Shown here: one piece after another, positions 30,401 to 38,671 of the stretch
How positions within the stretch are numbered: position 1 is the first letter of the stretch
Layout of the letters: the number at the start of each line of letters is the position of its first letter
DNA from: an uncultured Verrucomicrobiota bacterium
GTDB lineage: Bacteria > Verrucomicrobiota > Verrucomicrobiia > Opitutales > Intestinicryptomonadaceae
Length of the DNA: 39,473 nucleotides
NCBI GenBank assembly: GCA_949298545.1
Contig: CASFWX010000074.1
Span: 1 to 39,473, forward strand
Direction: 5' to 3'
The notes under the pieces: model-generated
Seen by the model: only the letters and a program-made list of their open reading frames with translations
Databases searched by the model: none
Told to the model about the DNA's origin: nothing
Made by a program: the position numbers and the translations under genes

Positions 30401-31156
30401 AGAGATTGCGGCGAGGGCTTCTTCGTCTTCTTTTAGAAGTTCATTTTGGGCGGAATAGTCTCTCGCATTTAGCGACAGGTCGAGATGTTTTAGCCGGTGG
30501 CTGAGGCGCTTGTAGCGCAAGGCTTTTGAAGCTTGGCGCTTAAGGGTGCCTATTTGCCTGCCGATTTCCTCCATTCTATCGCTCGCCCGCGCGAGATTTT
30601 GGTCTACGAGTGCGAGCTTGTTAAGGGCCTCGCGGCGCTGTGTTTTATATTTCGTGACTCCGGCGGCCTCCTCGAATATCGAGCGCCTCTCGCTTGGGTT
30701 CGACGATAATATCTGGTCGATTTGCCCCTGGACCATGAAGGAGTATGATACGCGCCCCACGCCGGTATCCATAAACAGGGTTTGGATATCGCGCAGGCGG
30801 ACGGATTTACCATTTATAAAATAGTCGCTTCCGCCGTCCCGGGTTGCGCGCCTTGTAATTTCCACCTCGTTGAAGTTCGTTCCGAGCTGTTTCTCGCAAT
30901 CCGAAAACAACAGGGAGACTTCGCAAAATTGGAGCGGTTTGCGGGATTCCGTCCCCTGGAATATAACGTCCTGCATTTTGCCCCCGCGCAGGGCTTTTGC
31001 GCTTTGCTCTCCCAAGACCCACCTGATGGCGTCCACGATGTTGCTCTTGCCGCAGCCGTTTGGTCCAACGATGCAGGTAACGCCATCGCTGAGCGCCAGC
31101 GTGGTCTTGTCGGCGAAGCTTTTAAAGCCGTTTATGGTGGCCTGTTTCAGATACAT
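27413..31156 (-). CDS. smc: Chromosome segregation protein SMC
   Basis: SMC forms a ring-shaped ATPase that compacts and aligns chromosome arms together with ScpA and ScpB. The 1247-residue protein has the Walker A motif GPNGCGKS at residues 31-38. Long coiled coils rich in Glu, Lys, Ala and Ser follow (about 165-500 and 690-1000), separated by the globular hinge (about 515-670). At the C-terminal head are the ABC signature LSGGQ (about 1138-1142) and Walker B 'CVLDELDAPLDDAN' (about 1163-1176). 'INGFKSFADKT' at the start is typical. The gene lies 40 bases after alaS on the same strand. scpA and scpB are not in the window. Confidence 0.98.
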   Translation of the reverse strand: MYLKQATINGFKSFADKTTLALSDGVTCIVGPNGCGKSNIVDAIRWVLGEQSAKALRGGKMQDVIFQGTESRKPLQFCEVSLLFSDCEKQLGTNFNEVEITRRATRDGGSDYFINGKSVRLRDIQTLFMDTGVGRVSYSFMVQGQIDQILSSNPSERRSIFEEAAGVTKYKTQRREALNKLALVDQNLARASDRMEEIGRQIGTLKRQASKALRYKRLSHRLKHLDLSLNARDYSAQNELLKEDEEALAAISSEILNISEKVAAAEETLSRMKSERAEIAETLERMRQESAEVRSEKEQAERNAEFAEVRKRDLGERSAQIEDELKSLKEQLANLEGKAKGDAEIQQMQLNLVSADDEVFKRQSAELSNIEESLRAAESGLSTARQDTLFHESSITRLRSNCTSLEVDLKSYQVRHGALSDSIYQLSEEKSALERRLAEFESALENSRERLAEAEADTAEAAAKSDELKAAYRNKQVEIQQMDRQVASKSAQLSLLNDFQSRMEGFSEGVKAILKGKISECIPPQEAKVVSQNVDVAEGWTSAFEALLGSAIDAIALDDWQKLSPAISILRERSLGNACFQTGNANFSGEFAGKLPEGIFRGSDIVKSRDKSLEKFAANLVSGCYFCENIRDFANFASEMGKDKFAFVAAVSRDGDLMDSRGTVYVPSGEKRDTESSFILREKEIRRLKAEIENDNASLTELNESAMAINAQLESADAEIENCKNTADEIRREMASINAQIASAKTSIAEKESEIEKKNSSLREMENSKFETQDRLDSAMKLLSEAEASVASSRKAAVEKEEEIAKLRNLKDEKLSILSETRLELATKKSRLENLEKGLGALKSQQEETSVLIEKRSAEKDSIASQISNLESETASEREKAERLSKDLESALLKIEERRAELSRCEASIMEFEESAAGDREANMRANASKAECDVRIAKLRSKLDFISERILREYETQISSVDWKQELWKADEEFEIKANFDELEESGGEISPRPRKKRGDPTKEDLDAMDSADFSAIGEEVRELREKISAMGAVNLVAIEEYAELKERYDFLKTQTDDLWTSKNALVADIDEINATSQKLFADTFEQIRKNFAFTFQKIFGGGSADLKLVESEDVLDSGIEIVARPPGTVLKSLSLLSGGQRTMTAVSLLFAIYMVKPSPFCVLDELDAPLDDANIGRYTDLLKEFTRYSQFLVITHNKRTMSAANTIYGVTMQERGVTRLISMRFDGAPDRDLAKEPATSQSDQA

Positions 31157-31196
31157 TTTTGTTGGTTTTATTTTGAGGTGGCTGCGCGGATAGAGA

Positions 31197-33869
31197 TTAT
31201 TTTATCGCGGATTTATACTCCGACAAAACTTTTTTCAAGTTTTCCGGCGAACCGCCTCCCTGTGCAAAGTCCGGCTTTCCGCCGCCCCGTCCTCCGAGTT
31301 TTCCGGTTATTTCGCGCACGATATCCCCGGCTTTAAAGCCCGCGGCTATCGCTTCATTTGAAGACAGGGCGAGCACAGTTGCCTTGTCCCCGAAGCGCGC
31401 TCCGAGAACTACCACCCCGCCAGGCTTTTCTTTCGATATCTCGACCGCGAGGCTCCTCATTTCGCCGGGATTTTCAAGCTCGACCAATTTTACCATAAAC
31501 GGCACTTTGCCGCCTTTGAGGACAGATTCCTCCGCTATTGTTTTTGCAATCCGGCCCGCGTTTTGTTTGCGAAGGGATTTAAGTTCGCGCTCGAGTTCCT
31601 GTTTTGCCTCGGTGAGTTTTTCCAATCTGCCAGGTATTTCTTCGATAGGGCAGGATAGCCTGCGGGCGGTTTCGGAAAGCTGCCTTTGGAAGCCCTCAAT
31701 CCTTTCAAGGGCGGATATTCCGGCGACTGCCTCTATTCTGCGAGTGCCGGAGGATATCGCACCCTCTGAGACTATTTTTATGATTCCGAGCTCACCGGTG
31801 GAGGATACGTGCGTTCCTCCGCAAAGCTCCTTGCTGAACTCTCCCATTTCCACGATTCTTACGACGGCGCCGTATTTTTCGCTAAACAGCGCCATGCAAT
31901 CTTTTGGAACTTCGCGCCTCGGGAGGAGCCTCCACGTGACGGGGGCGTTTTCGAGAATCTTCTTGTTCGCAAGAAATTCTATTTCGCGAAGCTGTTCAGG
32001 CGTTGGCGCCTCGTAATGCTGAAAGTCAAACCTCATTCTTTCATCGTCGACGTATGAACCTGCCTGCCGCACGTTGTTTCCGAGAACTTGGCGGAGCGCC
32101 CAATGGAGTATGTGGGTTGCGGAATGGTGGCGCTGTATCGAGCGGCGCCGAACCACGTCGACGCTGACGCTGACGTCCGCTCCAACGTCCCCCTTCTTGA
32201 ATACGTCTTTGCGAACCTTGTGCAGTATGTGGCCGGCGGCGTCGGTTTTTGTGTCAAACACCTCATGGGCAACTCCTCCTATTTCTATGAATCCCCTATC
32301 ACCAACTTGTCCGCCTTTTTCCGCGTAGAATGGAGTTTGGGGGAGTATCACAAAATCGGCGTCGTCGCCTTCGACGATTGCTATTATATTCGTGGTGAAA
32401 TTAACGAGATTTTCAGATTTGTATCCGACAAATTGCGTGGCGTGCTCAACCTCCGAGACGTCGGAAACGCTAATTACTTCCTTCTTTTGAGCCTCCCGCG
32501 CGCGGGCGCGCTGGCGCTCCATTTCCCGCTCGAAGCCCGCGACGTCGACGGGGAGGTTTCGCTCTCTGGCTATCAGTTCGGTTAGATCGAGAGGAAAGCC
32601 GAAAGTGTCGTAAAGTATAAATGCCTGTTCACCTGAAATGCTGCCTTCCTCTACCGTTATGCGGTCGAGAATTTCGAGCCCGCGGTCGAGGGTGCGCGCA
32701 AAGCTTGTCTCCTCGTTTTCTATCGTCTTTATTATTACCTTCTTTTGCTCTATGAGTTCCGGAAAAACGGGCGACATCTTTTCTATGAGGGGGTCTGCAA
32801 GGCGCGCAAAAAATCCGTTTTTCAAACCTAGCCGGCGTCCATACATTACGGCGCGGCGAAGAATTCTTCTGAGCACATAGTTGCGCCCTTCATTGCTTGG
32901 AAGTATTCCGTCGGCGATTGAAAATGAAAGCGTGCGGATGTGGTCGGCGAGGACTCTGAACACGCAGTCGGTAATCTCCTGGGCAGACATGTCTCTCGGA
33001 TCCCGCGGAACCGTCCCGGTGTAGGTCTTTCCGGACATGTGGGATATGTGCTTGAAAATATCGGTAAAGAGATCGCTGTCGTAGTTTGATGATGGCTTCG
33101 AAAAATCTTTGAAATTTTGGGTTGTCGCCATTATTCCCGCGACGCGCTCGAGCCCCATGCCGGTGTCTATGTTTTTGTGCTTTAATGGCACGAAGGTCCC
33201 GTCGGGCTGCGCGTTGAACTGCATAAAAACAAGATTCCATATCTCCATGCAGAGAGGCGACCCGGAGTTTACCAAAACGCCCTTGCTGTCGCCGTTGGGC
33301 GTCAAATCCATATGGATTTCAGAGCAAGGCCCGCAAGGCCCCGTGTCTCCCATCATCCAGAAATTTTCCTTTTTGCCGCATTTTTTGATATGTATCTTCG
33401 GATCAAGGCCGTAAGAGGCCATAAGCCTTTCCCATATCTGGAAAGCTTCTTCGTCGAATTCTGCGGGATCCCCATCGCGCGGCTCGTATACTGTTGCATA
33501 GAGGCGCTCTTTGGGAAACTTCCATACCTCTACGAGGAGTTCCCACGCCCATTCTATGGCCTCCTTCTTAAAATAGTCCCCGAACGACCAGTTCCCGAGC
33601 ATTTCAAAAAAAGTGTGGTGGTAGGTGTCGAGCCCGACGTCTTCAAGGTCGTTGTGCTTTCCGCCGGCGCGTATGCACTTCTGCGTGTCGGCCGCCCTGA
33701 GGAAGGGCGTTTTTTGCTCCCCGAGAAAATACGGGACAAATTGGTTCATGCCCGCGTTGGTAAAAAGCAGGTTGGGGGACGTTGGCATGAGCGGCGCAGA
33801 CGGCACTATGGTGTGTCCTTTGGAATTAAAAAAATCCAGAAAACTCTTTCTTATTTCTGAGGAAGTCAT
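31197..33869 (-). CDS. alaS: Alanyl-tRNA synthetase
   Basis: AlaS charges tRNA-Ala. The 890-residue protein starts with the class II catalytic core: 'SKGHTIVPSAPLMP', 'NLLFTNAGMNQF', 'RAADTQKCIRAGGKHNDLEDVG' and 'TYHHTFFEMLGNWSFGDYF' in segments. The editing domain, which clears mis-charged Ser and Gly, has its zinc ligands in 'HHSATHILHWAL' and 'ELCGGTHV'. The C-terminal C-Ala domain ends with 'GKLGGRGGGKPDFAQGGG', the conserved glycine-rich segment. It lies between leuB (68 bases upstream) and smc on the same strand. GGGA about 10 bases before the ATG may serve as ribosome-binding site. Confidence 0.98.
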   Translation of the reverse strand: MTSSEIRKSFLDFFNSKGHTIVPSAPLMPTSPNLLFTNAGMNQFVPYFLGEQKTPFLRAADTQKCIRAGGKHNDLEDVGLDTYHHTFFEMLGNWSFGDYFKKEAIEWAWELLVEVWKFPKERLYATVYEPRDGDPAEFDEEAFQIWERLMASYGLDPKIHIKKCGKKENFWMMGDTGPCGPCSEIHMDLTPNGDSKGVLVNSGSPLCMEIWNLVFMQFNAQPDGTFVPLKHKNIDTGMGLERVAGIMATTQNFKDFSKPSSNYDSDLFTDIFKHISHMSGKTYTGTVPRDPRDMSAQEITDCVFRVLADHIRTLSFSIADGILPSNEGRNYVLRRILRRAVMYGRRLGLKNGFFARLADPLIEKMSPVFPELIEQKKVIIKTIENEETSFARTLDRGLEILDRITVEEGSISGEQAFILYDTFGFPLDLTELIARERNLPVDVAGFEREMERQRARAREAQKKEVISVSDVSEVEHATQFVGYKSENLVNFTTNIIAIVEGDDADFVILPQTPFYAEKGGQVGDRGFIEIGGVAHEVFDTKTDAAGHILHKVRKDVFKKGDVGADVSVSVDVVRRRSIQRHHSATHILHWALRQVLGNNVRQAGSYVDDERMRFDFQHYEAPTPEQLREIEFLANKKILENAPVTWRLLPRREVPKDCMALFSEKYGAVVRIVEMGEFSKELCGGTHVSSTGELGIIKIVSEGAISSGTRRIEAVAGISALERIEGFQRQLSETARRLSCPIEEIPGRLEKLTEAKQELERELKSLRKQNAGRIAKTIAEESVLKGGKVPFMVKLVELENPGEMRSLAVEISKEKPGGVVVLGARFGDKATVLALSSNEAIAAGFKAGDIVREITGKLGGRGGGKPDFAQGGGSPENLKKVLSEYKSAIK

Positions 33870-33937
33870 GTTATTTTTCCCTTGCTTGCCGCGCGTTTAC
33901 TTTAACGGCGCCGCGCGGCGGCCGCCGGCTTTGCCTT

Positions 33938-35035
33938 TTATAAATTCTCGATTACGGCGTTTTTCATTTCCTCCGTGGAGGCGGTTTTGCCTCCGAAGGC
34001 TATGTCCGCCGTGCGGACTCCGCCGCACACTGCCGCGCGGACGGCATTTTCGATTTTTTTTGCGAGGCAGTCTTGGCCAAATGAATAGCGCATCATCATT
34101 GCCGCCGACAGAATTTGTGCGCACGGATTTGCAATACCTTTGCCCGCTATGTCTGGAGCGCTTCCGCCCGCCGGCTCGTAGAGCCCGAATTTAAGCCCGA
34201 GCGAATTCTTTATCTCTCCGAGGGAGGCAGAACACAAGGTTCCGAGAGATCCGCAGACAACTGCCATCTCGTCGGAGAGTATGTCTCCAAACATGTTTTC
34301 TGTAAAAAATACGTCGAATTGATTTGGGTCCCGCACGAGCTGCATTGCCGCATTGTCGACGTACAAGTGGGTCAACTCGATTTCGGGGAAGTGCTTCTTG
34401 AAATATTCCGTGACGGTTTTTCTCCAGAGGACCGAAGTTTCAATGACGTTGGCTTTGTCTATTGAGCAGACCTTTTTTCCGCGCGCCATGGCGGTTTTTC
34501 CGGCGACTTCGGCTATGCGCTCTATTTCCGACACCCTGTATTGCATGACGTCCATGGCGGCGGTTTCGCCGTTTTCAAGGGTCCAGGTTTTCTTGTCGCC
34601 GAAGTAGATTCCTCCTGTGAGTTCGCGTATGCACACGATGTCTATGCCGTTGGGTATGCGGGCATTTTTCAGGGGTGAAGCCTCGGCAATTTCGGGATAT
34701 AAAAGGCCGGGGCGTATGTTGGCAAAAAGTTTGAATATTTTGCGCAGGGGTAGGAGGGCGGCGCGTTCTGGCTGCTCATTGGGCGGGAGCTTTTCCCATT
34801 TTGGGCCGCCGACCGAACCGAAAAGTATGGCGTCGGAGCTGCGGCAGGCTTCGACCGTGCTTTCGGGAAGGGCTTTGCCGAATTTGTCTATGCCGGCTCC
34901 TCCGACGGCATGTTCGCCGTATTCGAGGGTATGTCCTTCGCGCTCGCACGCCGTTTTTAGGACTTCGAGAGCCGCCTTCATGACTTCGGGGCCGATTCCG
35001 TCGCCCGCCAAAACTGAAAACTTAAATGTCGCCAT
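33938..35035 (-). CDS. leuB: 3-isopropylmalate dehydrogenase
   Basis: LeuB oxidatively decarboxylates 3-isopropylmalate in leucine synthesis. From the ATG at 35035 it has 365 residues beginning MATFKFSVLAGDGIGPEVM, the family N-terminus; the frame extends 18 codons further up without family resemblance. Diagnostic motifs are 'LFGSVGGPKWEKLPP', 'IRELTGGIYFGDK', which separates it from isocitrate dehydrogenase, 'VDNAAMQLVRDPNQFDV', 'TENMFGDILSDE' with the metal-binding Asp residues, and 'GSAPDIAGKGIANP'. No leuA, leuC or leuD is in the window. The gene is divergent from the cobalamin-riboswitch locus and probably heads a leuB-alaS-smc transcript. Confidence 0.95.
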   Translation of the reverse strand: MATFKFSVLAGDGIGPEVMKAALEVLKTACEREGHTLEYGEHAVGGAGIDKFGKALPESTVEACRSSDAILFGSVGGPKWEKLPPNEQPERAALLPLRKIFKLFANIRPGLLYPEIAEASPLKNARIPNGIDIVCIRELTGGIYFGDKKTWTLENGETAAMDVMQYRVSEIERIAEVAGKTAMARGKKVCSIDKANVIETSVLWRKTVTEYFKKHFPEIELTHLYVDNAAMQLVRDPNQFDVFFTENMFGDILSDEMAVVCGSLGTLCSASLGEIKNSLGLKFGLYEPAGGSAPDIAGKGIANPCAQILSAAMMMRYSFGQDCLAKKIENAVRAAVCGGVRTADIAFGGKTASTEEMKNAVIENL

Positions 35036-35184
35036 AAATTTGAATATAAATAAAGTACTAGAAAAACATCTTTCGCCGCATATTTCCACAAAATTTTTTA
35101 GGTTTTCGACAATCTTGGGGGATTTGTAAAAAAATACTTGACTCCATTTCCAGGAAGTCGAGATTGTGCTCCGTTCTTTGCAAC

Positions 35185-35362
35185 TTATAGGATTCGTTCA
35201 AAGACGAAATTCCTCCGCAAACGGAAGCCCGTGAAATTCGGGCGCGGTCTCGCCGCTGTAATATCCGAAAGCGCCCCTGTGCCACTGTTGTTTCAATGGG
35301 AAGGCGGGCGCTCGTCGCTCTTTCGCGACTTTGGATCGAGCCAGAAGACGTGTGTGGGGAAT
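35185..35362 (+). promoter_or_regulatory. Cobalamin (vitamin B12) riboswitch aptamer
   Basis: The conserved core of AdoCbl/B12 riboswitches is present in order on the plus strand. It has ACGGAAGCCCGTGAAATTCG then GGCGCGGTCTCGCCGCTGTA (35221-35260), GCCACTG (35281-35287), TGGGAAGG (35297-35304) and the closing GAGCCAGAAGAC (35338-35349). The outer ends are approximate because the P1 helix is not obvious. These elements bind a cobalamin and in known cases shut off downstream B12 uptake or synthesis genes. The genes downstream here (surface protein, TonB-dependent receptor, exported protein) fit B12 uptake. A TTGACT at 35139-35144 might be part of its promoter, but the matching -10 is poor. Confidence 0.92.
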
Positions 35363-35424
35363 GTCCATTTAATTCCCGAGAATGGAAGACAGGACAATGC
35401 GCGGATTCCTTTTGCCGCCCATGC

Positions 35425-35464
35425 GGCGGCGCGGAGGTTTCCCGCGGACGCGAGCGCCCTTTTT
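35425..35464 (+). terminator. Candidate riboswitch-controlled terminator
   Basis: A GC-rich hairpin (35425-35428 with 35455-35458, and 35430-35433 with 35449-35452, separated by a small internal loop) runs into CTTTTT, with a second T-run soon after. The left arm can instead pair with 35414-35418 (GCCGC with GCGGC), giving a mutually exclusive structure that could act as antiterminator. Position between aptamer and gene suits a transcriptional expression platform. Confidence 0.5.
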
Positions 35465-35512
35465 CAGTTTTTCATCAGCGCGGGCGCGCGCGGAGCGAAA
35501 GGCGTGTCGGAG

Positions 35513-35571
35513 TGTTTTCTTTCGAGGGAATTAACCAATCTCTCTGCTTCGCAGAAAACGGAAAGAAAACA
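35513..35571 (+). promoter_or_regulatory. Candidate ribosome-binding-site-sequestering helix
   Basis: An 11-bp perfect inverted repeat (35513-35523 with 35561-35571) has its 3' arm only three bases before the ATG at 35575. That arm holds the purine-rich stretch GAAAGAAAAC, part of the only Shine-Dalgarno-like sequence. A small inner hairpin (TCTGC-TTC-GCAGA, 35543-35555) sits in its loop. It could be a translational expression platform of the riboswitch. Confidence 0.5.
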
Positions 35572-35574
35572 AAC

Positions 35575-36462
35575 ATGCATACAACTCGACAAAATAAAAC
35601 CAAATGCGGAGTCTTCGCCTCATTGGCGCTTTTAGCCTTCGCATCTTCAACCAACGCCGCTCTTTTTGATTTTGAAGGCGGAGTTCCTGTTTACGACGCA
35701 TATCGCTCCGAGATTTTGCCGGCCACCACCGGCTACCATTTCGACGAAAATCTCGCTTCGTCCGCGACTGTCGGATTTAATTGGAATAATTTTTATTATT
35801 CCGATTGGGATTCATGGTCGTATTCATGGGACGGAATAGCAGTTTCCAACTGCGACGATCCAAGCATAAGCGCCAGCCAGTATTGGGTTGCGGGCGACAA
35901 GTCTTCATACACGTCCATTACTGGAACCGACGGCAGCGGTGTAAAGGGCGGAACTTACGGCGTGTTCTTCGGCCTGACGGACGGCACCAGCCCAACTCAA
36001 GCCTCCTCCGACGCGGGGCATATAATATTTAACGAACTTGTAAACGTTCAGAGCATAGACATCGCAAACACACTTGTGACATTTGACCAGTTGAACGCCC
36101 AGCGCGACGACGACGGAAACTTGAAATATACTTATTGTATAGACATCTACGGCGTGATGTCGGACGGCGCAACTCTCACTGACGAATATGTCCGCGTTAC
36201 TTTAGCTGATGCCGAGGGAATTTCACAAACATGGCAAACCGGAGTCGACTTGAGCTCGCTCAATGTGGATCCTGAAGGCCTCTGGGGCTTAGCTTTTGTG
36301 GCATATTCCGACTGGTACAATTCATACGGCATGCTGGCTCCGGCCTATTGCGCCATCGACAATATTTCTTATGCGGCGATTCCCGAACCCGCATGTTTTG
36401 CGGCAGTTTTCGCGGCGGCGGCGATTTTAGTGTCGTTGCGGTTTGGTAGAAATAAAAAATAA
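35575..36462 (+). CDS. DUF4465-type exported protein with PEP-CTERM anchor, B12-riboswitch controlled
   Basis: This 295-residue protein has a signal peptide (cleavage likely after STNA, residue 28). The mature part fits the DUF4465 family: 'FDFEGG' at the start, 'DSWSYSWDGIAVSNCDD', 'QYWVAGD', 'GGTYGVFFG', 'FNELVNVQSIDIANTLVTF' and the hallmark C-terminal 'YGMLAPAYCAIDNI'. The C-terminus carries a PEP-CTERM signal: IPEP (Pro270-Glu271-Pro272), a hydrophobic helix and the tail RFGRNKK. I chose the ATG at 35575 because the open frame above it runs back into the riboswitch. DUF4465 proteins occur in Bacteroidetes B12 uptake loci as lipoproteins (from memory). Here the anchor is PEP-CTERM instead. 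A role in binding cobalamin at the surface is inference from the riboswitch and the adjacent receptor. Confidence 0.88.
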   Translation: MHTTRQNKTKCGVFASLALLAFASSTNAALFDFEGGVPVYDAYRSEILPATTGYHFDENLASSATVGFNWNNFYYSDWDSWSYSWDGIAVSNCDDPSISASQYWVAGDKSSYTSITGTDGSGVKGGTYGVFFGLTDGTSPTQASSDAGHIIFNELVNVQSIDIANTLVTFDQLNAQRDDDGNLKYTYCIDIYGVMSDGATLTDEYVRVTLADAEGISQTWQTGVDLSSLNVDPEGLWGLAFVAYSDWYNSYGMLAPAYCAIDNISYAAIPEPACFAAVFAAAAILVSLRFGRNKK

Positions 36463-36477
36463 TCCATAGAAACTTAA

Positions 36478-36516
36478 TATTCGCCCGCAATCTTTTAAAT
36501 AAAGTGCGGGCGGATG
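36478..36516 (+). promoter_or_regulatory. Hairpin covering the receptor start codon
   Basis: A 12-bp stem pairs 36478-36489 with 36505-36516, including a G-C-rich 8-bp core and two or three wobble or A-T pairs at the base. The last three paired bases are the ATG of the TonB-dependent receptor. Five T residues follow, so the same hairpin could end transcripts of the DUF4465 gene. It may lower receptor output relative to the first gene. Confidence 0.55.
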
Positions 36517-38664
36517 TTTTTCTCGGGGCGTTTGAAATATTTGAAAAAAAACTTATTCATAATTTCCGGGTTTTTCTGCCTCTTGCATTGTCTCGCTGAA
36601 AATAGCGAAACCGCTGAAGCTTTGTCGGAAGATTTAAAAGATCTTCCCGCGGTTGCGCACGCCGATTCCAAAGAGGTGGAGGGCGTGCTTGAAGAATTTG
36701 TCGTCACGGCGTATAGGTTTGACGCGCTTCCGCTCGATTCTCCGGTCAATTCTACTTTTATAAGTTCCGACAAACTCGATTCGTCGCCCTATTCGAATGT
36801 AGCAGAGGCCATAAAAAAATTCGGAAATATAAACTTTCGTTCCGTCACTGGTTCAGATGCTTCCGGAGACTTGTCTATGAGGGGGTTCGGCGAAAATTCC
36901 CAAACCCGAATTCTCGTAATGGTGGACGGGCAAAAGATAAACCGCGCGGATATGGGGGCGATAAACTGGCTTCAAATACCGCTTTCAGACGTGGAGAGCA
37001 TAGAAATACTGCGCGGGCCCCAGAGCGCTCTTTACGGGTCTTCGGCAGAGGCGGGCGTTATAAAGATAACCACGCGCAGATCGAAGGAAAACGGATTTAA
37101 CTATTCGGCACAGGCATATTACGGCTCGTGGAACACCTATAACTTGGCGTTTCGCGCCTCCGGCCGGCAAGACGAAAACTTCTTCTCTCTCGACTTAAAC
37201 ACTTTGTCGAGCGACGGCTGGCGCGAAAACTCGGCTGCCCGGGCATCTTCCGCAAATCTTTCGCTCGGCTGGGATATAAATTCGAAAAACACTCTTATCG
37301 TGACAGGAAACTACACAGATTCGAGAACGGAGTTTCCCGGTCCTCTCACATGGGAGCAATATGTTGAAGATGCCAGGCAGAGCGATGGGAAGGGCGCTTA
37401 TTCCGACTCAAAAGACGGCGTTTACACTGCGACGCTCAAAAACGAATCGGCTTCCGGCGAGGGCGAGATCGGACTCGGATGGAATTTTCGCGACATATTT
37501 TGGACTCTCGGCGGCAGAAGCAAAAATTTCCAATGGACTGGCACTGTCACCCCGCGCTATAAATTCGACGTCGGGGAAAGCGCCCATGTCCTCGTAGGAT
37601 TCGACGGGACTCTCGACGACATAGATTACAAGGGATATTACAGGCAAACCCGATATTACCAGCGCATGGCAGACGCCGACAGATATTCGCTTTCTCCGTA
37701 TTTCGGTGGCGATTTAAAGCTTGGGGAAAAACTTATTTTTAACGCAGTCGGCAGATTTGAGTCTTCGAGGCTCCATGTTAACAATACCGAATATTTGCCA
37801 AATACAATAGAGCCGGAAAGAGTAGTAGTGATTGGAGGAAAAGAATACCGCATTCCCAATCCGGATTACCCCCCGCAAATCGATCCTGCCAATTCTTTTG
37901 ACAATTCCATAACTTACAACGGCTGGAGCGCGAATTTTGGGGCGACTTATCTTCTGAGCGATGCAGTGTCGCTCTTTTTTAAATTCGACCAGATATACCA
38001 TTATCCGACAACGGACGAAGTAGCTTCATATCAGGGGGGTGGGCTTCCCGTGCCCTTCAACTTCAACCTCAAGCCCGAACAGGGGCAAAATTATGAATTG
38101 GGTGCGAAGGCGGCATTTGAAAAGTGGACTTTTACGGCGAGCGTGTATCTCATGGAGCTCATCGACGAAATTGCTTATTACGAGTATGTCGATTCCTCCG
38201 GAGGCGTATCGTACACAAACACGAACTTGCCTCCGACGCGCCGTTTTGGAACCGACATAGAAGCGCGGTACGACGATGAGAGATGGGGCGTGGGCGCAAT
38301 GTTTTCAGCGGTGCGCGCCGAGTTTGACGGGGGAAAGTGGTCGGGTAAAAGCGTGCCTTTAGCTCCCGATTTTTACGGAAATCTGTCGGCTTATTTCAAG
38401 CCTCTTGAATGGATAACTCTCAGCGCGCGTGCCACGTTTATATCGGAACAGTATGTCGGCAGCGACTATGCAAACTCGGTTCCCAAACTTCCCGCATATG
38501 TCCTGGTTGACTTTCAAGCGACTTTCGACTTTTGCCGCTACGGCAATTTTTTTCTCGCTATCGAAAACGCTTTCGACAAGCGTTATGTATCTTGCGCGTG
38601 GATGAGCGGATACTATCCCGGAGCAGGAAGAATGTTAAAAGCGGGAGTAAACCTTAAATTCTAG
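36514..38664 (+). CDS. TonB-dependent outer-membrane receptor, BtuB-like (probable cobalamin transporter)
   Basis: This 716-residue protein has a signal peptide (basic residues 8-12, hydrophobic to about 27, then AEN). A TonB box EEFVVTAYR lies at residues 60-68, close to the DTLVVTA box of E. coli BtuB. The plug domain follows (about 72-175) with 'SMRGFGENSQTRILVMVDGQ', 'LSDVESIEILRGPQSALYGS' and 'AGVIKITTRR'. A 22-strand barrel fills the rest, ending in Phe as outer-membrane proteins do. Late motifs are 'LKPEQGQNYELGAK' and 'ENAFDKRY'. The B12 riboswitch upstream makes cobalamin the likely substrate. The start is uncertain: the ATG at 36514 lies inside a hairpin, and in-frame TTG codons at 36532 and 36541 would give shorter signal peptides. 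TonB/ExbBD and the BtuCDF transporter are not in the window. Confidence 0.92.
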   Translation: MFFSGRLKYLKKNLFIISGFFCLLHCLAENSETAEALSEDLKDLPAVAHADSKEVEGVLEEFVVTAYRFDALPLDSPVNSTFISSDKLDSSPYSNVAEAIKKFGNINFRSVTGSDASGDLSMRGFGENSQTRILVMVDGQKINRADMGAINWLQIPLSDVESIEILRGPQSALYGSSAEAGVIKITTRRSKENGFNYSAQAYYGSWNTYNLAFRASGRQDENFFSLDLNTLSSDGWRENSAARASSANLSLGWDINSKNTLIVTGNYTDSRTEFPGPLTWEQYVEDARQSDGKGAYSDSKDGVYTATLKNESASGEGEIGLGWNFRDIFWTLGGRSKNFQWTGTVTPRYKFDVGESAHVLVGFDGTLDDIDYKGYYRQTRYYQRMADADRYSLSPYFGGDLKLGEKLIFNAVGRFESSRLHVNNTEYLPNTIEPERVVVIGGKEYRIPNPDYPPQIDPANSFDNSITYNGWSANFGATYLLSDAVSLFFKFDQIYHYPTTDEVASYQGGGLPVPFNFNLKPEQGQNYELGAKAAFEKWTFTASVYLMELIDEIAYYEYVDSSGGVSYTNTNLPPTRRFGTDIEARYDDERWGVGAMFSAVRAEFDGGKWSGKSVPLAPDFYGNLSAYFKPLEWITLSARATFISEQYVGSDYANSVPKLPAYVLVDFQATFDFCRYGNFFLAIENAFDKRYVSCAWMSGYYPGAGRMLKAGVNLKF

Positions 38665-38671
38665 TTTAACG

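Noticed and set aside
35296-35574. In-frame upstream extension of the DUF4465 gene
   Set aside because: It lies in the riboswitch and its platform, and the signal peptide begins at 35575.
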